A stretch of 64,000 nucleotides of DNA from Anopheles merus. Taxonomy: Eukaryota; Arthropoda; Insecta; Diptera; Culicidae. Position numbers and translations under genes: made by a program. How positions within the stretch are numbered: the first letter of the stretch is position 1; every line of letters starts with the position of its first letter. The DNA lies in the NCBI RefSeq assembly GCF_017562075.2, contig NC_054083.1, forward strand, positions 39,477,255 to 39,541,254, read 5' to 3'. The notes under the pieces are model-generated. The model had not been told where the DNA came from and did no database searches. It saw nothing but the letters and a program-made list of their open reading frames with translations. This document shows, piece after piece, positions 57,723-64,000 of the stretch.

Positions 57723-59114
57723 GGGGAAGTCGGGGTTGGTTCGACACTGCGGGTAAGTTCTACACCTTGCCGTTTTTGTATTTATAGAACTTTTTGAAGA
57801 TAAAAAACTTATACATATTATTTATGTCAACTGTTTCGAATATTTGAGTCACATTTCACTGATCAGAAACCTGTCAATTGTCAAAAAACAACAAAATAAA
57901 CACATGGTGGTTCTGATTGACAGCCGATGTAAGTTTTTACTTCTGGGAATTAAGGAATTGTGGCGTTATTTCAACAAAATTATAGTTTCCGTGTTCATAG
58001 TATTGTTTTTTAAATACTATTGATTAGTTCTGTATCACAGGGCGTAATTTTTATATTAAATTATATAATATAAAATGTCACTAAAACTTGTACGGCCAAT
58101 GGGGGTAAATTCGACACCCCACTTGGTAGTAGTGTAATGCTTATTTGTAGCATGTTAACTTTTTTATATCGTAATTTGAAAGTGCCTGTATTTTATACAG
58201 ATGTCCCTTAACGATGTACGACAAACGTAATAATCAAGCTGAACAAACACGCAATTAAAAATACCGTAGAAGCTGTAAAATTCAAGATGTCAACAAACCT
58301 AGGAAGTTATAATTATGGAATTTAGCTATTATTCTCTCACAGAACGTTTGCCAAACTCGGACTCAAAACATGTACTTTGTATATGGTTGGCTTATGAAAA
58401 TTAATATTGTTATGGCTTTGACCGTATTTTAGGCTGACTTTACGCCGGGTAGGCTTAACTGAAGAAAAAAATAGTCGCTGGTTTGGAATCACATTGGCCG
58501 ATGTTCGACTTTTGGCTTTCGAGTTGGCAGAGAAAAATAAAATTGAACACTTTTAGATTTTATAAAAAAAGAAAACAGATTACTGGAATGATAGCTGCCA
58601 GGTTGATTTTTAAAGGGATCTTTACCAATCATTCCGTAAACCAGATGCTATCGCCGCAGCTTCTACTATATGGAGTCCGGTCCGATGCTATTTGTAATGA
58701 AATTTTTGTTCTTGCTTGTAACTTCATTTTTTTCGTATATTTCAATAATGTTTTGTGTAAATTTTTCATAAAATTGGTACGAAATACTTTGTTGAACTTC
58801 AATGAAAACTACAGGCCATCAGAGTTTGTTATTTTAAAAGCTAAAACCAATGTGTCGAAATCACCCCCAAGGTGTCGATTTTACCCCATCATGGTGTCGA
58901 ACTTACCCGCACTGCAGTCGTGACGCAACAAAAAACACACTTTTTTTATTTTTTTCAAAATGTTATCAAAATCAATCCAGGAACCGTAGTTTCTCGTAAG
59001 ATGGTACATAATACACCAATAAAGCTTTTTCGATGTCTACTAGTAAGTTTACATTGGCAAAAGTATTGCAATCAGAGAAATACCTTAAGGTGTCGAAACT
59101 ACCCCCAGTTCCCC
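57723..59114. mobile_element. TA-flanked pogo/Tigger-type derivative (1.39 kb)
   Basis: The left end GGGGAAGTCGGGGTTGGTTC and the reverse complement of the right end, GGGGAACTGGGGGTAGTTTC, are followed on both sides by GACAC. TA flanks both ends (57721-57722, 59115-59116). The terminal word GGGGGTAAATTCGACACC recurs inside at 58099, and its complement recurs three times at 58855-58912. A decayed CENP-B-type DNA-binding region lies at 58479-58670. The TA target and this domain fit pogo/Tigger elements. Confidence 0.75.
58479..58670 (+). pseudogene. Relic of a pogo/Tigger (CENP-B-like) transposase N-terminus
   Basis: 58479-58553 reads WFGITLADVRLLAFELAEKN then KIEHF and a stop. This pattern opens the second helix-turn-helix of CENP-B/Tigger/Jerky-type transposases. 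After frame changes, KPDAIAAAST at 58638-58667 matches the 'RKPEATS'-type motif expected about 35 residues later. The catalytic DDE domain is absent. The longer frame 58483-58923 runs mostly out of register with this and is not a gene. Confidence 0.6.
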
Positions 59115-59116
59115 TA

Positions 59117-60204
59117 AGTAGTGCGGCACCGTCACCGTGCAGCGATATCATTGCTCCAGCCGTCTCGCTATCACACACACACACGCGCGCGCGTGTATGA
59201 GTCACAAACGCAACCTGCACCCCGGTATGGTTTGTATGATGTACTTTATTATTAAAAACATTCACCCCATATGCACACACCGTGCATGCACGCCCCCCCC
59301 CGAACCTACCCTAACCTGTAGGTCATTGAGAACAACGTCTGCAACATAACAACAGCACAACAAACGGTAAACCTACCGCGCCAAACTTACCGTGAACCAC
59401 AAACAAACGTTCTTGGCCTGCTATGATCCTACCTCAAGTACGGTTCGGTGCAGGTAGCATTCAAGGGAGAGGAAGAAAATAATCACATCCTCCCGTGCTC
59501 TCCACCATCTACATTGGCTCTTGGTTCGAGTCCCGGCTTATGGCGAGACGTTGCAAACATCATAAAAATATGCTCCAACAGGCGACCACCGTGTCGCGCC
59601 TTGGCAAAGGTACACACAGCACGGTGCAAACAGAAGAATCATAAATCGGATCCACCACAATGCGCGACTCGCCGGTTGTTGTTGGAGTAACAACAACAAC
59701 AACAACAAATGGCTGCTCGTTCTAACCATTCAACTGGGGGAAACTGCAAGTCGAGAGTTTAAAGAAATACGTTTCACCCTTCCCTGCGACGACTTGGTTA
59801 CGACTGGTACCACAATACCAGTGCTCCCTTCTACTAACACCCTTCACGGCAGAACGCAGCTCAGCTTAATCCACCGTGGTGGAGGGCGAGAAAATTAGAA
59901 GTACGAGACTTCATACATTCGCGTACTCATTCCCCGTCCATTTCCTTACTTTTGCAACATTTGAAGGTTTGTTTATTTTGTGTCCCACTGTGTCGGAGTG
60001 CCTCACAAATCGGGCGAGATTTGCCCAGGTTTGCCAACGTCAACAACAACAGCAGCAAACGGCAGTCATTTCATGTGTCATTGTGTCAGCGCTTGAATGT
60101 GAGCGGTGGCGTTTCGATCGAACTACGGCAAACTTCCGTTGCCTTCGGGGGCAATTTGCTGCTGGCAAAGCTACGCTTCAAGAAAGTGGCTTTTCCAGTG
60201 AGAC
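59117..60204. other. Non-coding DNA, short CA/CG and CAA runs
   Basis: Holds ACACACACACGCGCGCGCGTGT at about 59173-59194 (written here for its alternating purine-pyrimidine character), an (ACA)n run at 59691-59708 and a B-box-like GGTTCGAGTCCC at 59524 without a matching A box. No gene recognised. Confidence 0.5.
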
Positions 60205-62898
<2,694 letters not shown>

Positions 62899-62899
62899 C

Positions 62900-62943
<44 letters not shown>

Positions 62944-62950
62944 CACACAC
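62899..62950. repeat. (CA)n microsatellite
   Basis: About 52 bases of CA with one CGCA interruption. Confidence 0.95.
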
Positions 62951-63254
62951 TGTCACTGGAACCCGGGTTTGAAACTTTCCCATCCATTCGCACCAGACAC
63001 GAGGCAAGTTCGGACAGACGACATAGTTTTAGTGTATGTTTTGGGATGCTTTTTTTAATAACTCTCGCCATTTCCCACCTTTTCCCCCGGTTCTACCACA
63101 ACCAATGTCCAATCAGTTTTTGTGCCATTTTTCTCTTTCTCTCTCTCTCCCTCTCTCTCTTCCGTTTACCCCCCAGGCTTCAGGGCGAGCTTTCCAGCAC
63201 AGCTGTCATCAGTTTTATTAGTTGCTGGCAGACTCCTTTTCCCTATTCCTTTTC

Positions 63255-63255
<1 letters not shown>

Positions 63256-63319
<64 letters not shown>
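63256..63319. repeat. Compound (CT)n(CA)n microsatellite
   Basis: About 50 bases of CT followed directly by (CA)6. A separate (CTG)n run lies at 63408-63434. Confidence 0.95.
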
Positions 63320-63404
63320 TCGTCTACTACGATTGCCGCGATGTGAGGCTTTTTCTGGCCACACTTTTAATCTTCCTCATCATTTCACATCGTCGCGTTT
63401 CCTT

Positions 63405-63434
<30 letters not shown>

Positions 63435-63435
<1 letters not shown>

Positions 63436-64000
63436 CGAAGGGTGGCTCATTTTTAAACCGAATAAGCCCCACACCACGAAACACACACAGACACACACAT
63501 ACACACATTCGTTCCGTCTCGACTGGACGTGGTTCCGTTTCGATTCCCTGCCCGGTCAGCCCAGAGTTTCGTTTCCGTTTCGGTTCGTCTACATTCTCAT
63601 ATTGTGCTCCCACTCCCCTCCAACCTTCTCCATAAAGGACGACTGTTGCGACTTGTTATAGGGACGTGTGTAGAGACTGGGCCAGTAGACTCCACCATAA
63701 ATTTCTTCTGCATAACCGTGCGATGCGGCCAACCTTGCCGAGGGGTGGAAAATTTATATTGCATACTTATATTAAATATGGTTTTGCGGTTTCCGCTTAA
63801 AGGCCTTCGGCCTAGGAGCGAGAGCTGCCCCGGTCGGGATGATGGTTTAATTGTATTTCGTTTCGACGTTCCATTGATTAGAAAACCGCACTATGGCGGA
63901 AACCGGAAACCACGCCACGGTTTGTGGGATGTATTGTGGGAGACTTTTTTTTATTACAGATTGTAACGAAGCAAAGATCAAAACAATCGAAATAGGTTCC
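63435..64000. other. Non-coding DNA at the right edge
   Basis: Short CA runs at 63481-63508. Frames here have no domain. Nothing can be annotated. Confidence 0.5.

Noticed and set aside
58483..58923. 146-codon frame inside the Tigger-type element
   Set aside because: The recognisable transposase relic lies in a different frame. This frame is open mainly by AT-rich chance.
59524..59535. GGTTCGAGTCCC, a perfect tRNA-type B box
   Set aside because: No A box at the proper distance and no cloverleaf stems around it, so neither a tRNA nor a clear SINE.

Overview
The window is eukaryotic, from a dipteran and most probably an anopheline mosquito. The evidence is an intron-rich C2H2 zinc-finger gene with canonical GT/AG introns, a roughly 200-bp tRNA-derived SINE resembling the Anopheles SINE200 type, a Ty1/copia element with a copia-style primer site, several TA-flanked MITEs, and abundant CA, GA and CT microsatellites. 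No bacterial operons, CRISPR array, rRNA or tRNA gene was seen. The organism call is inference.

Layout. Positions 1-5916 are non-coding. Positions 5917-20919 hold five coding exons on the + strand (5917-6482, 11501-11638, 11741-12051, 20490-20714, 20821-20919). Their phases join without a break into the last 445 residues of one protein: an interrupted polyglutamine region, a C-C-H-C finger, a C2H2 finger, a Ser/Glu-rich tail and a stop. The two fingers resemble the N-terminal fingers of the BCL11 family (fly CG9650/Chronophage), but the C-terminal finger clusters of BCL11 are not here. A 3' UTR of about 1.8 kb follows, ending near a poly(A) signal at 22712. The long introns contain a decayed Tc1/mariner-like transposase, a non-LTR retrotransposon 3' end, two SINEs and a MITE nested in a MITE.

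From 22.8 to 41.8 kb the DNA is intergenic or intronic. It holds a pogo/Tigger-type MITE (25.67 kb), related non-LTR reverse-transcriptase fragments (27.7-28.9 and 34.1-35.8 kb), a long-arm foldback MITE (37.93 kb) and two adjacent inverted-repeat structures (38.7-39.8 kb). At 41876-42000 there is a good candidate for the first coding exon of a secreted or membrane protein, ending exactly at a GTGAGT donor. Its later exons were not found.

From 43 to 60 kb lies a transposon-dense block: a 29-bp degenerate tandem repeat family at two loci (a third is at 23.2 kb), a TTCCG minisatellite, a candidate non-autonomous Helitron, and a young copia element (44410-53500) with two 99-bp LTRs that read as identical and a 5-bp target duplication. 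The copia polyprotein is broken near its C-terminus by a 4.9-kb hAT-type composite (48357-53258; 8-bp duplication TAAAGACC), which itself carries a 304-bp hAT MITE (8-bp duplication GTCTAGGC). Downstream are an internally deleted Tc1/mariner copy (55022-55985), a 21-bp hairpin-unit tandem array, a second terminus of the same hAT family (56820), and a TA-flanked pogo/Tigger derivative (57723-59114). The final 5 kb is non-coding with microsatellites.

The most distinctive structure is the hAT composite. It has GGGGCCCC-plus-spacer repeats at its ends and at internal junctions, and three diverged modules of about 830 bp. I found no clear evidence of a new functional gene system. All family names rest on reading motifs by eye, without database searches.
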